A stretch of DNA of 64,000 nucleotides from Aquimonas sp041395245 (GCA_041395245.1 JAWLAY010000004.1:124001-188000), one strand, 5' to 3'; counted from the first letter of the stretch, positions 18,717 through 27,752 are shown. Made by a program: numbers and translations. The notes: generated by a model not told the origin, from the letters alone.

Positions 18717-20415
18717 CGGTCGCCACCCAGTTCTTGATCACTTGCGCGACGACCTTGGGGTCTTGCGAAACGGCCGCCCGCGCGACTTTGAGCTTTTCGT
18801 CCAACGAATTGGGATCGGGACGCCCATCCGCCATGGCAGCCCCATCGGATTCGTCCGGCAGCAGTGCGGGGCTGCGTCCGCCCGCCAGCAAGCGCGGATC
18901 ATGCGCTTGCGCTTCGTGTTCGTCGTCATCGGCGGCAATCGCGCGTGGCGCCGGTTGGGTGATCGAGCGCAGCGCTGGCCGGACCACGGCAAAGATCAGC
19001 AGCAACACGATGCCCGCACCCAGCACCATGCGACCGATGTCGAGCACCCAGGGCTGTTGCCACAGCGGAATTTCCTCGGCAACGAAGTCATCGACTTCGC
19101 GCACGAAGGGCGAGTTCATCACCGTCACAGCATCACCGCGCTCGGCATTGAATCCAATCGCCTGCTTGACCAGTTCCTCCACCTGCGCCAACTGTTCGGG
19201 TGTCAGCGGCTGCGCGGCGGGCGCTGACGCGGTGGTCGCCGGTGCGGCATCCGCAGCGGGATCGGCGTCCGGGTCGGCAGCCGGATCTGCCGCCGGGTCG
19301 GTGACGGCAGTTGCCGTGCTGGCGGTCGCGGAGAGGATGTGGTCGATCAACACGGCGGCGGTGACACGCGTGACGCGACCGGTGTTGTTGCGGCTGTGGC
19401 TGAGCGTGCGATCCAGCTCGAAATTGCGCGTGCTGCTGCGCGAGGCGGTTTGTGGACCGGTCGCGGCGGCCTCGGCCGCACCCGGCGGCGTGTTCGCCAC
19501 CGCGCCCGGCACGCCCTCGGCCTGCGGTGTCGAGGTGGTGGACTCCGCCACCTGCTCGCTGCGCAGTTTTTCCGGATCGGGCACAAACGATTCTCGCGCT
19601 TCTTCGATCACTGAGAAATCCATGTCCACGCTGACCTGCGCGCTGACACGCCCTGCACCGGCCATCGGTTCGAGCAAGGATTGAATGCGCTCGATCAGGC
19701 TCCGCTCGATGCGGCGACGTTGCTCGAACTGCATGGCGCTGAGCACGTTCGGATCGTCGGGATCGTTCTGACTCAGCAACCGTCCGGTCTGGTCGATCAC
19801 GGTCACCCGTTCGGGCGCGAGGTCGGGAATGCTGGAGGCCACCAGATGCACGATGGCATCGACCTGGGCCCGCTCCATGGCGCGCCCCGCATACAGTTGC
19901 AGCATCACCGACGCGCTGGCCGGTTGGCGCTGGCGGGTGAAGGCGCTGGGCTTGGGCAAGGCCAGATGCACGCGCGCTTCACGTACCGGGCGCAGCTCGC
20001 CGATGGTGCGTGCGATCTCGGTTTCCAGCGCGTGCTGATAGCGCGCGGTTTCGACGAATTGGCTGGTACCGAAGCCGGGGTTCTCGCTCATCGATTCCAC
20101 ACCGGCACGCGATCCCTGCGGCAGTCCGAGCGTGGCGAGTTTCATGCGCGCCTCGCGCACGCGCGCCTCGGGCACGCGGATCTCGCCGGAAGCGGGGTCG
20201 ACTTCGTAATCGATCTGGGCGGCACGCAAGGCTTCGACCACCTCGGCCGCGTCGCGATCCGCCAGTCCCGAGAACAAGGGCACCTTGCCGGGCGAAAGCG
20301 ACCAGAAGAACAAGGCGATACCCGCCGCAATCGCGGCAGCCAGCGCCAGCAAGGCACCGGCCTGGCGCACTGCCGGGATTTCCGTGAGATTGGCGAGTCG
20401 CAGTTCCGAGGCCAT
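18709..20415 (-). CDS. fliF: Flagellar MS-ring protein FliF
   Basis: The 568-aa inner-membrane ring protein has TM1 near residues 20-42 (AGALLALAAAIAAGIALFFW), the YscJ/FliF ring-building domains (PLFSGLADRDAAEVVEALRA), and TM2 near 450-470 (GRMVLGAGIVLLLIFAVVRP). The C-terminal tail ends in VAQVIKNWVATDG, the FliG-binding segment. The region around 385-410 is a run of Asp-Pro-Ala-Ala repeats (DPAADPAADPDADPAADAAP), an in-frame expansion absent from most FliF proteins and probably a flexible periplasmic linker. Confidence 0.97.
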   Translation of the reverse strand: MASELRLANLTEIPAVRQAGALLALAAAIAAGIALFFWSLSPGKVPLFSGLADRDAAEVVEALRAAQIDYEVDPASGEIRVPEARVREARMKLATLGLPQGSRAGVESMSENPGFGTSQFVETARYQHALETEIARTIGELRPVREARVHLALPKPSAFTRQRQPASASVMLQLYAGRAMERAQVDAIVHLVASSIPDLAPERVTVIDQTGRLLSQNDPDDPNVLSAMQFEQRRRIERSLIERIQSLLEPMAGAGRVSAQVSVDMDFSVIEEARESFVPDPEKLRSEQVAESTTSTPQAEGVPGAVANTPPGAAEAAATGPQTASRSSTRNFELDRTLSHSRNNTGRVTRVTAAVLIDHILSATASTATAVTDPAADPAADPDADPAADAAPATTASAPAAQPLTPEQLAQVEELVKQAIGFNAERGDAVTVMNSPFVREVDDFVAEEIPLWQQPWVLDIGRMVLGAGIVLLLIFAVVRPALRSITQPAPRAIAADDDEHEAQAHDPRLLAGGRSPALLPDESDGAAMADGRPDPNSLDEKLKVARAAVSQDPKVVAQVIKNWVATDG

Positions 20416-20424
20416 GGCTCAAGC

Positions 20425-20754
20425 TCACAAGGGCATGTTCATCACGTCCTGGTAGGCCTGGACGAGACGGTTACGGACTTCGACCGTGGCGCGAAAGCTC
20501 ACGGCCGCCTCTTGTTGCGCCAGCATCACCCGCACCAGATCGACATTCGGGTCGCCCATTTCAAAGGCGCGTGCCAGACCGGCGGATTCCTGTTGCTGCG
20601 CATTGACCTGTTTCAGCGCCTTGTTGAAGGTCGCGCCGAAACTGCTTTCGGGCGCGACCGCCGCCGACTCGCTCGTGGTCGGACGCAATGCGCTGCTTTG
20701 CCCTTGCAGGCTGCGGATCTGCGACAGAATCGAGGAAATGGTGGCGTCGCTCAT
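20425..20754 (-). CDS. fliE: Flagellar hook-basal body protein FliE
   Basis: The 109-aa rod-MS-ring adaptor matches FliE: SFGATFNKALKQVNAQQQES, then the conserved C-terminal block DPNVDLVRVMLAQQEAAVSF and RLVQAYQDVMNMPL. It is the first gene of the fliE-K transcription unit and is preceded by a readable sigma-54 promoter. It lies 9 bases upstream of fliF. Confidence 0.96.
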   Translation of the reverse strand: MSDATISSILSQIRSLQGQSSALRPTTSESAAVAPESSFGATFNKALKQVNAQQQESAGLARAFEMGDPNVDLVRVMLAQQEAAVSFRATVEVRNRLVQAYQDVMNMPL

Positions 20755-20795
20755 GGGGCGAAGGCTCTGCAGGTGATGTCACTGACTTCCACCTA

Positions 20796-20810
20796 GCAAG
20801 AGCCGTGCCC
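20796..20810 (-). promoter_or_regulatory. sigma-54 promoter of fliE
   Basis: On the minus strand the sequence GGGCACGGCTCTTGCT contains the invariant GG-N10-GC of RpoN promoters (GG at 20808-20809, GC at 20796-20797) and matches the extended TGGCACG-N4-TTGCW consensus at nearly all positions. It lies about 45 bases upstream of the fliE ATG, between fleQ and fliE, next to genes for both the sigma factor and its activator. Confidence 0.75.
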
Positions 20811-20816
20811 ACTGCG

Positions 20817-22235
20817 TCAGGGTTCTGACGTCAAATTAATGTCGCCGTCGCGACCCAGTCCGTACTTGCGCAGCTTCTCAACCAGGGTCGTACGACGCAG
20901 GCCCAGCAGTTGCGCCGCATGCGCCACCACGCCCTCGGCACGATCCAGTGCGGCCTTGATCAGATTGATCTCGATGCGGGCGATGTGGTCTTTCAGATCG
21001 ATACCTTCGGCCGGCAGAGTGTCCGGCACCGCGACCGGCTCGGCGTCGACCAGATCCAGTTCGACTTCTTCCGGCAACTCGATGCCATCGCGGTAGCGCG
21101 CCGGCAAATCCTTCGCGCGCACCAGTCCAGCCGGATGCAACACAGCCAGCCGCTCGATCAGGTTGGACAGCTCGCGCACATTGCCAGGCCATTGGTACGC
21201 CTGCAGCACCGCCAGTGCTTCAGGCGACAAGCGCACACTGCCGCGACCGGACTTTTCCAGTTGTTTGGTCAGTGCCGACACCAACTCGGGCAAGTCCTCA
21301 CGTCGATCGCGCAGCGACGGCATCTCGATGGGAAACACGTTCAGGCGATAGAACAGATCCTCGCGGAAGCTGCCCTTGGTAATGGCGTCTTCCAGATTGC
21401 GATGGGTGGCTGCGATGACGCGCACGTTGCAACGGATGGTCTCGCTGCCGCCGACACGCTCGAAACTGCGCTCCTGCAGCACGCGCAGCAACTTGACCTG
21501 CATCGGCATGCTCATGTCGCCGATTTCGTCGAGGAACAAGGTGCCGCCCTCGGCCAGTTCGAAGCGTCCCTTGCGCGAGGTCAATGCGCCGGTGAAGGAG
21601 CCCTTTTCGTGACCGAACAGTTCCGACTCCAGCAGTTCGGAGGGAATGGCACCGCAGTTGATCGCCACAAACGGACCGTTGCGACGGGCCGATCGTTCGT
21701 AGATCGCGCGTGCAGCCACTTCCTTGCCGGTTCCCGATTCACCCAGGATCAGCACCGTGGTGTCGAAACTGGCGACCTGGTCGATCATTCGCCGCAGCTT
21801 CTGCACGGCGGCGCTGGAGCCGGTCGGGCCGCCCTTGGGCAGTCCGACATCGGCGATTTCCTCCATCTTCTTGATGCTGGCGCGACGTAGGAACTCCACC
21901 AGCTGGGGTTGTTTGATCGGATAGTCGAGCGGCCAGAAGTTGGCCTCGTTCAATGCAAAATCCGCCGCCCCATCAAGATGATGTTCGGGCAGCGCCAGAA
22001 TCGGCGGATGCAGCGGGTCGCGTTTCAACCAATCGAGAAACGCCTTCCAGGTGCGCTTGTCGGGGACTTCGCCCAACACCACCGCCAACCAGTCCTGTGG
22101 ATCGTGCCGATTGAGGTGGAGTTCGTCGGCATCGGTGACCACGCGCGGGGTCAGGTCCATGAAGTCCAGAATCGTGCCGATCCGCTCACCGCGTGTGCGA
22201 TCTGCATCGATCACCAGAATGCGCGATTCAGACAT
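20817..22235 (-). CDS. fleQ: Sigma-54-dependent flagellar master regulator FleQ
   Basis: The 472-aa activator has an N-terminal FleQ (degenerate receiver-like) domain without a canonical phospho-acceptor pair (MSESRILVIDADRTRGERIG), an AAA+ domain with Walker A LGESGTGKE (about 165), the sigma-54 contact loop written GSFTGA (usual form GAFTGA), Walker B GGTLFLDEIGD, the arginine-finger region, and a C-terminal Fis-type HTH (GVVAHAAQLLGLRRTTLVEK). In relatives FleQ also binds c-di-GMP. It overlaps vemR by 8 bases and directly precedes the sigma-54 promoter of fliE, its likely target. Confidence 0.93.
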   Translation of the reverse strand: MSESRILVIDADRTRGERIGTILDFMDLTPRVVTDADELHLNRHDPQDWLAVVLGEVPDKRTWKAFLDWLKRDPLHPPILALPEHHLDGAADFALNEANFWPLDYPIKQPQLVEFLRRASIKKMEEIADVGLPKGGPTGSSAAVQKLRRMIDQVASFDTTVLILGESGTGKEVAARAIYERSARRNGPFVAINCGAIPSELLESELFGHEKGSFTGALTSRKGRFELAEGGTLFLDEIGDMSMPMQVKLLRVLQERSFERVGGSETIRCNVRVIAATHRNLEDAITKGSFREDLFYRLNVFPIEMPSLRDRREDLPELVSALTKQLEKSGRGSVRLSPEALAVLQAYQWPGNVRELSNLIERLAVLHPAGLVRAKDLPARYRDGIELPEEVELDLVDAEPVAVPDTLPAEGIDLKDHIARIEINLIKAALDRAEGVVAHAAQLLGLRRTTLVEKLRKYGLGRDGDINLTSEP

Positions 22236-22611
22236 GTCCTCTCTCCCCAGCGAGGCGCGCCAGAATCGGCATCACCTCCTGTACGTAGTTGAGCTTGCTG
22301 ATGAAGGCATCGGCACCGGCGCGCGCGGCGTGTTCACGATGCTCGGCGTCGTCGAAGTGGCTGGCAATCACGATGTAGGGCGGCGCGGTCTGCGCCTTGA
22401 TCAGGCGCGTCGCCTGCAGACCACCCATCTCCGGCATCGCCAGATCCATCAACACCACGGCTGGTTTCAACTCCTCGGTGCGGGATATCGCCTCCAGGCC
22501 ATTCATCGCGCGCCCGACGATCTCCAGCCAGCCCACGTTGCGGAAATGGCGCATGGCAGCGTTGAGAAATCCATCGTGGTCGTCCACCAGCAGCACAGTC
22601 AGTCGGTTCAT
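22228..22611 (-). CDS. vemR: Single-domain response regulator VemR
   Basis: The 127-aa protein is a stand-alone receiver with no output domain: acidic residues D10/D11, phospho-acceptor D56 (VVLMDLAMPEMGG) and the conserved Lys in FISKLN. Its place between rpoN2 and fleQ, with overlapping ends on both sides, is that of VemR of Xanthomonas campestris, which affects virulence, exopolysaccharide and motility and works with FleQ. The assignment by synteny is strong, but the function in this organism is inferred. Confidence 0.85.
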   Translation of the reverse strand: MNRLTVLLVDDHDGFLNAAMRHFRNVGWLEIVGRAMNGLEAISRTEELKPAVVLMDLAMPEMGGLQATRLIKAQTAPPYIVIASHFDDAEHREHAARAGADAFISKLNYVQEVMPILARLAGERGHV

Positions 22612-24065
22612 TGGGCATGCCTCATAGGCGCATTGGCGCGCAGCGAAGTGTGGGAAGTCAGGCCAGGCTCACGCCTTTCCTTGGCCGAAGCGATGTGCAG
22701 CATTTCTCGATACTTAGCCACCGTCCGGCGGGCGATGTGAATACCCTGGCGCGCCAACAGGCTGACGATGGTGTCATCGGCCAGCGGCGCGGCACGATTC
22801 TCGCCGTCGATCAGCCGTTTGACCATGGCACGCACCGCGACACCGGCGACCGAGGCGCCATCCAGGCGAACCGCGAAAAAATACTTCAGCTCGAACGTGC
22901 CACGCGGCGTCTGTACGTACTTGCCCGTGGTGATGCGCGAAATGCTCGATTCGTGCATGCCGATGGCATCGGCCACCTCGCGCAAGGTCAGAGGTCGCAT
23001 GCCCTCCTCGCCGCGCTCGAAGAACGCTAGTTGCCGTTCGACAATGGCCTGAGTGGTCTTCAGCAGGGTGTCGTAGCGCATCGACAAGCCACGTGTCAGC
23101 CAGCGCGCGTCCTGCAGCAATTCGCGCATACGCTTCATGCCGGACTCATCGGAAGCGCTGTCCAGCACCGACTCCACAAACGGACTGATGCGCACCTTGG
23201 GCGCGGTCAGCGGGTTCAGGCTGACGACCCAGGCGCCGTTGCGTCCCTTGCGCACGATCACATCCGGAATCACGTATTGCTGGGGATCGCTGACGTGGTG
23301 TCCGCCCGGTTTGGGGTCGAGGCTCATGATCAGGCGCTCGGCACAGATCACTTCGTCCGCCTCCACACCCAGCGCCACGGCCAGCGCATTGTGATCGTGG
23401 CTGCCCAACACGTGCAGGTGTTCCAGCAGAATGCGTCGGGCAGTGTCGAATCCCGCCTCGTCATGGTCACGCAGATCCAACTGCACCAACAGACACTCGC
23501 GCAAGTCCTGCGCGCCAAAACCGGCCGGCTCCAAACGCATCATCTGTTCGCGCAGCGCGCGAATCCGCTCACCTGCCGCGCCGAACGCCTGCGTCGCAGC
23601 GCTCAGTAAGGCATCGACAGGCATCTCCAGATAGCCCGCATCATCGACCTGATCGACCAGCCATTCGGCCAGCGCCATGTCTTCCTCGCGCTTCAGTTCC
23701 AGGCGGAACTGCTCCAGCACGAATTGTCGGACGCCGCCGGTGTCGCGCGCCACGCAGCGCGCCAGCGGATCCTCGTCGCCGACGCCGGAAGACGTCCGCG
23801 CGATGCCGGGATCCACGTAATCGCGCTGTCCGCTGTCGGCGGCGAAGTCGTAGGCTTCGTCCAACTCAACGGCAGCCTGCTCGGCCTCTGCCTCGCCCTC
23901 GGCATGGTCATCACCCTCGGCTTCCAGCAGCGGGTTGTCTTCCAGTGCCCGCGCTACTTCGCGTTCGAGATCAATGGCGTTCAAATGCAGCAGACGGATG
24001 GACTGCAACAGTTGCGGGGTCAGACTCAACTGTTGACCCATGGATTGCCGCAATGCGTGCTTCAT
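22608..24065 (-). CDS. rpoN: RNA polymerase sigma-54 factor (RpoN2)
   Basis: The 485-aa sigma factor has the glutamine/leucine-rich activator-binding region I (LRQSMGQQLSLTPQLLQSIR, about residues 5-50), an acidic region II (about 55-95), the core-binding domain, and the C-terminal DNA-binding region. The RpoN box, usually ARRTVAKYRE, reads IARRTVAKYREML (about 455-467). The longer in-frame reading to 24266 has no similarity upstream of MKHALRQSMG and is rejected. An RBS (GGGGAGGATGT) precedes the start at 24065. Its location in the flagellar cluster suggests the rpoN2 paralogue; a second rpoN would be expected elsewhere. Confidence 0.95.
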   Translation of the reverse strand: MKHALRQSMGQQLSLTPQLLQSIRLLHLNAIDLEREVARALEDNPLLEAEGDDHAEGEAEAEQAAVELDEAYDFAADSGQRDYVDPGIARTSSGVGDEDPLARCVARDTGGVRQFVLEQFRLELKREEDMALAEWLVDQVDDAGYLEMPVDALLSAATQAFGAAGERIRALREQMMRLEPAGFGAQDLRECLLVQLDLRDHDEAGFDTARRILLEHLHVLGSHDHNALAVALGVEADEVICAERLIMSLDPKPGGHHVSDPQQYVIPDVIVRKGRNGAWVVSLNPLTAPKVRISPFVESVLDSASDESGMKRMRELLQDARWLTRGLSMRYDTLLKTTQAIVERQLAFFERGEEGMRPLTLREVADAIGMHESSISRITTGKYVQTPRGTFELKYFFAVRLDGASVAGVAVRAMVKRLIDGENRAAPLADDTIVSLLARQGIHIARRTVAKYREMLHIASAKERREPGLTSHTSLRANAPMRHAQ

Positions 24066-24323
24066 ACATCCTCCCCACTGATCCAAGGCTCGCCGACAAT
24101 GTTCCGTCGGCGACACGGCATGGCGTCGTCGATTTGACGGACGCCGAAGTGGATTCTGGATTTTTGACGCCAAGCCTTGAATCAGGACGCACCCCACGAG
24201 TGTGGGGAATGCCCTGACAGGCCGTGATACACGCCGCGTATTCCGCCTTGAGACGCGTCTCCACAAGGGCGCTGCAGACGCTTTTCCGGCGCAGGGTGGG
24301 TTGCCGCGTGGTAAGGAAGTTTG

Positions 24324-24345
24324 ACGCGACGGTGCACCGTCGCGT
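24324..24345 (-). terminator. palindromic hairpin after the response-regulator gene
   Basis: The 22-base perfect palindrome ACGCGACGGTGCACCGTCGCGT starts 8 bases after the stop codon of the regulator at 24353. It can form a 9-bp stem with a TGCA loop (or an 11-bp cruciform). No T-run follows. It fits transcription termination or RNA 3'-end protection. Confidence 0.5.
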
Positions 24346-24352
24346 GAGCGAC

Positions 24353-24982
24353 TCAGTTGCTCAGGCCGCGCTGTACGGCAAATCGCAGCAGATCATTGGC
24401 CCGCCGGATGCCGAGTGCCTCCATCATTCGCGCCCGATGGGTCTCCACCGTCTTGACGCTGATCCCCAGGTCCGCCGCGATCTCCTTGGTGCCGCGTCCC
24501 TTGGCCATCAGCCGGAGAATCTCACTCTGCCGCGGCGACAGCGCGTCGAGGTCATTGCGGACACCGCCTGTGCCATTCAGCCCCATCATGCGCGAAGACA
24601 GACGTGGGCTCAGGAAGGTCTCGCCCGCCATCGCCGCACGCAGTGCCAGTTCCAGTTCGGCCGGTGCGGAATCCTTGACGACGAAACCGCGTGCCCCGCG
24701 CTCCAGCGCCGAACGTACGTAGGCCAGATCGGCATGCATCGACATCATCACCACCGCTGTGGCAGGTGCCAACTGGCGGAACTCGGGCAACACATCCAGA
24801 CCACTGCGCCCCGGCATGGCGATATCCAGGAATGCCACATCCGGTTGCCATCGCTGCGCGATCTGCAGCGCCTGGTTGGCGTCCTGGGCCTCCTCAACTG
24901 CCTCGACGTCCGTCAGGCCTTCAAGCAGGCGGCGGATTCCGGCACGCACCAGGGTGTGGTCATCGGCTAGCAAGACACGCAT
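24353..24982 (-). CDS. LuxR/NarL-type response regulator in the flagellar cluster
   Basis: The 209-aa regulator has acidic pair D7/D8, phospho-acceptor D53 (DVAFLDIAMPGRSG), the conserved Lys in FVVKDSAP, and a LuxR HTH (LSPRQSEILRLMAKGRGTKE, with SVKTVETHRARMM as recognition helix). No kinase gene adjoins it. It sits between the tPilZ gene and rpoN2, inside an otherwise flagellar block, so a role in timing flagellar or c-di-GMP-linked expression is likely but unproven. A 139-base gap upstream suggests its own promoter, and a hairpin follows the stop. Confidence 0.88.
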   Translation of the reverse strand: MRVLLADDHTLVRAGIRRLLEGLTDVEAVEEAQDANQALQIAQRWQPDVAFLDIAMPGRSGLDVLPEFRQLAPATAVVMMSMHADLAYVRSALERGARGFVVKDSAPAELELALRAAMAGETFLSPRLSSRMMGLNGTGGVRNDLDALSPRQSEILRLMAKGRGTKEIAADLGISVKTVETHRARMMEALGIRRANDLLRFAVQRGLSN

Positions 24983-25121
24983 CGCATTCCAAACCTGAGC
25001 TGAATGGCGTCAAGGTACTCGATCAATCTGCACTTGGGGAGGGCACGTCGCCTTCCGTCCAAATGGAACAAGCCGACGATCACCTCACTTCAAGCGCCTT
25101 GGGTGGGGACGGAATGTCCTA

Positions 25122-25706
25122 TTAGCCGTGCGTGTCACGCCGTGTTTGCGCAATCTGACGCCGGTGCTGACGGAACAGCAATTTGTCCAGCGCGCGTTGC
25201 ACGCCGGGTTGATCCAGTTGAAAAGCCAACCAGAGGCGCTCACCCGCCGCCTCGCTGCGACTGGCCATCCATTGCACCGGCAGTTCCAGCGGGGTCGGCA
25301 ACCATGGCCGCAAATAGAGATGAAGAATGGCCCGATCCCCGGACGGGCGCCCACTCGGCGCGACATACGAAACACCCAGATGCGACCAGCGAAGATCGAC
25401 CGCCGCAGGCGGCGCCTGCGATGCGGCTAGCACGCTCGCCAGTAAATCCAGGGTGAGATCCAGTTTGGCCTCGATGCGGCGCAGCGTCGGGTCGGCGTGC
25501 TCTTCATCGTGATCGGCGGCGCCGCTCTCGATCTGCCCGAGAAGACGCAACATCCACTCGGCGCGCGCCTGCAGGTTCGTCGACCGTTCATCGCACCATG
25601 CAGTCAAGCGCAGCGGCATGGACTCAACGGCAGTCAGTGTGTCGCCAAACAGTGTCCGTTCGGCGTCGTCCGGCGACATCGTGGGCGCGTCAGGCCCGGG
25701 CGTCAT
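25122..25706 (-). CDS. Atypical (tetrameric-type) PilZ domain protein
   Basis: The 194-aa protein has a long central helix region (about 50-95, with heptads: LRRIEAKLDLTLDLLASVLA) inside a PilZ-like beta-barrel (VDLRWSHLGVSYVAPSGRPS, then LHLYLRPWLPTPLELPVQW). This helix-in-PilZ layout matches the tPilZ family first described from Xanthomonas, whose members lack the RxxxR c-di-GMP motif; no such motif is visible here. It overlaps the 3' end of the FliT-like gene by 17 bases, as expected for the fliD-fliS-fliT-tPilZ operon. Start at 25706. Confidence 0.75.
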   Translation of the reverse strand: MTPGPDAPTMSPDDAERTLFGDTLTAVESMPLRLTAWCDERSTNLQARAEWMLRLLGQIESGAADHDEEHADPTLRRIEAKLDLTLDLLASVLAASQAPPAAVDLRWSHLGVSYVAPSGRPSGDRAILHLYLRPWLPTPLELPVQWMASRSEAAGERLWLAFQLDQPGVQRALDKLLFRQHRRQIAQTRRDTHG

Positions 25707-25971
25707 CGAGATAGCTTCGCGTCGCCGCGTGTTCGCGACGCAGCGTACCGAGCTGTTGCTGCAGGGCACTGCGCGCTTCCGACAACTGCTGCAGAAGCGT
25801 CTGCTGACGTTGCAGCAAGCGCTGGGTCAGGGTCGGGTCGGGCGGCGTTGCACTCATGAATGCGGCCCGCACGGCGCGATCATGCACACGCATGGCCGCT
25901 TCGGCGGCGTCCAACTGCCCTTCATTGAGCAGTTCGGCAATGTGTTCGAATCGCTCCAGGATGGCTTGCAT
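25690..25971 (-). CDS. FliT-like small helical protein
   Basis: The 93-aa, highly helical protein (MQAILERFEHIAELLNEGQL, later a Gln/Leu-rich coiled coil) follows fliS directly. Position and size match FliT, the export chaperone for FliD, but sequence identity to FliT is not clear, so the name rests on context. The ATG at 25971 is preferred over a GTG at 25977 that touches the fliS stop. Confidence 0.65.
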   Translation of the reverse strand: MQAILERFEHIAELLNEGQLDAAEAAMRVHDRAVRAAFMSATPPDPTLTQRLLQRQQTLLQQLSEARSALQQQLGTLRREHAATRSYLDDARA

Positions 25972-25977
25972 GATCAC

Positions 25978-26394
25978 TCAACCCGCCGACGGGATGGCAA
26001 GCCAGGCCGCCTCGATCTCACCCAGAAGGCGATCCGCTTCCTTCATCTTGGACGCATCATTCTGCGCATGCGCTTCCACCAGACGACGCCCGACGTAGTC
26101 GTAGATCGACTCCAGCCCGTCGGCGATTTCGCCACCGGCCTGATGATCAAGCGAACTGCGCAGACTGTCGACGATGTTGAACGCCGCACTGATGTATGCA
26201 CCTTTGCGGGCGATGTCGCCCTGTTCCAGCAAGGCCACGGCGGTTTGAATCCGCTCACGCGCGCCACGCAGCAGCAGTCCCACCAGACGATGCGGACTGG
26301 CCCCTTCAATCGCGCCCTCAAGGCGCGTGTCCTTGTATTCCTTGACGTAGGCGTGTGCGCTGTACATGGCTTGCTCCATGGCCGGATTGCTCAT
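25978..26394 (-). CDS. fliS: Flagellin export chaperone FliS
   Basis: The 138-aa four-helix chaperone keeps flagellin unpolymerised before export. It has the family start AYSxxxV-like (YSAHAYVKEYKDTRLEGA), HRLVGLLLRGARERIQTAVA and the C-terminal LLGEIEAAWLAI. It overlaps fliD by four bases and precedes the fliT-like gene. Confidence 0.95.
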   Translation of the reverse strand: MSNPAMEQAMYSAHAYVKEYKDTRLEGAIEGASPHRLVGLLLRGARERIQTAVALLEQGDIARKGAYISAAFNIVDSLRSSLDHQAGGEIADGLESIYDYVGRRLVEAHAQNDASKMKEADRLLGEIEAAWLAIPSAG

Positions 26395-27752
26395 TCGCCC
26401 GAGTAGGCGCCGGGCAGATTGGCGAGTTGAGAGGTCAGGAAACTGCTGGTGGATTGCAACTGCGAGATCAGCGTATCCAGCGCAGTGAACTGTTTCAGAT
26501 AGCGCGTCTCGATGGCGCTCATGCGCAAATCCAAGGCCTCACGCTGATCGCTGACACTGGCCAGACGGTCGTTCAGTGCCGAGGTGCGACTGCTGAGCGA
26601 GCCACTGCCGCCAATGAAGCCATCGGCCAGCGTGACGAGCTTGCTGGCAAACCCGTCGGTACCGGAAAAGGCCCGCTGCACCGCCGCCGGATCATCGGCC
26701 AGTTTTTCGCGCAATACGGTCGCGTCCAGTTTCAGCGTGCCGTCGGCCTGGAAGGTGATGCCCAGATCGTTGAGCATGTCGAACTCGGCACTCGCCCCGG
26801 AAACCGTACCGGTCAGCGTGCTGCGTAACTGGGTCTGCACCGACCGCGCCATGGCATCGCCGGTGAGGATCGAGGCGGTCTGGGTGTCGGGGTCGTACTT
26901 GGTCGCACTCTTGATCGTGCTGAACACCAGATTCACCGCCGTTACCAGACCTTGGACCTGGGTGACGGCCGCATTGTCGTCGCGTGCGACCGTCAAGGTG
27001 GTGAGCGTGCCGATCTCCGCCTTGCTGAGGTTGAGCGTCACCCCTTCGATGACATCGCTGATGCTGTTGCTGTCGCGGGTGACCGCAAAACCGTCGACCT
27101 CGATTTCCGCGTCCGCCGCGGGCGTCGTGGTGGTCAAGCCGGTTGCAAACGCACTCAACGCCGGCGTACTCCCCGTCACGCTGACCGCATTGGCGGCACC
27201 GGTTTCGCGCCCGGTCAGGATCAGACGCACACCGTCATCGGCGGTCACCAAGGTCGCCGTGACACCGGCGTTATCGGTGGCCTCGTTGATGGCGTCGCGA
27301 ATGCCTTCCAGTGTCCCGGTGGTGGTGGTCAGGTTGACTGTGAAACTGTCCGCGCCGACGGTCAAGGTGAGGTCGCCATCGCCGATCAGGGTTTCGGCAT
27401 CCAGCTGCGGCGCGGAGGCCAATTTACTGGCGGTGGCGAGCGCTTTGACTTCAACCGAATACGCACCGGCCTGAGCGGTGGCCGAGGCACTGGCCGAAAA
27501 AAAGCCGGTTGCCGATACCGAAGTCGTGCGTGCGCCGAAGGCACCAGTGCTGCCGATAAAGCCCTGGGCCGAGCTGCGCAAGGACGACAACACGCCACTG
27601 ATCGTTCCCAGCGAACTGAGCTGGGCGCTGGCCAGCGAGGCAATTCGGTTCAGACGGTTTTCCGCTGGGGCCCGCTCCGCGGCCACCAGTTGGCTGACCA
27701 GACTGGAGACGTCCAGACCTGAGCCGAGTCCTGCACTCGTGATGGTTGCCAT
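26391..27752 (-). CDS. fliD: Flagellar filament cap protein FliD
   Basis: The 453-aa cap protein promotes flagellin assembly at the filament tip. It has an N-terminal FliD_N domain (ITSAGLGSGLDVSSLVSQLV), a variable centre rich in Thr/Ala, and the FliD_C region ending in a coiled coil (TRYLKQFTALDTLISQLQST, SSFLTSQL). An excellent RBS (CAGGAGGTACC) precedes the start. It follows flaG by 32 bases. Confidence 0.96.
   Translation of the reverse strand: MATITSAGLGSGLDVSSLVSQLVAAERAPAENRLNRIASLASAQLSSLGTISGVLSSLRSSAQGFIGSTGAFGARTTSVSATGFFSASASATAQAGAYSVEVKALATASKLASAPQLDAETLIGDGDLTLTVGADSFTVNLTTTTGTLEGIRDAINEATDNAGVTATLVTADDGVRLILTGRETGAANAVSVTGSTPALSAFATGLTTTTPAADAEIEVDGFAVTRDSNSISDVIEGVTLNLSKAEIGTLTTLTVARDDNAAVTQVQGLVTAVNLVFSTIKSATKYDPDTQTASILTGDAMARSVQTQLRSTLTGTVSGASAEFDMLNDLGITFQADGTLKLDATVLREKLADDPAAVQRAFSGTDGFASKLVTLADGFIGGSGSLSSRTSALNDRLASVSDQREALDLRMSAIETRYLKQFTALDTLISQLQSTSSFLTSQLANLPGAYSGE

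Noticed and set aside
24192..24207. CCCCAC-GAGT-GTGGGG hairpin upstream of rpoN2
   Set aside because: A 6-bp stem in GC-rich DNA is expected by chance; it has no link to a start codon or promoter that could be read.
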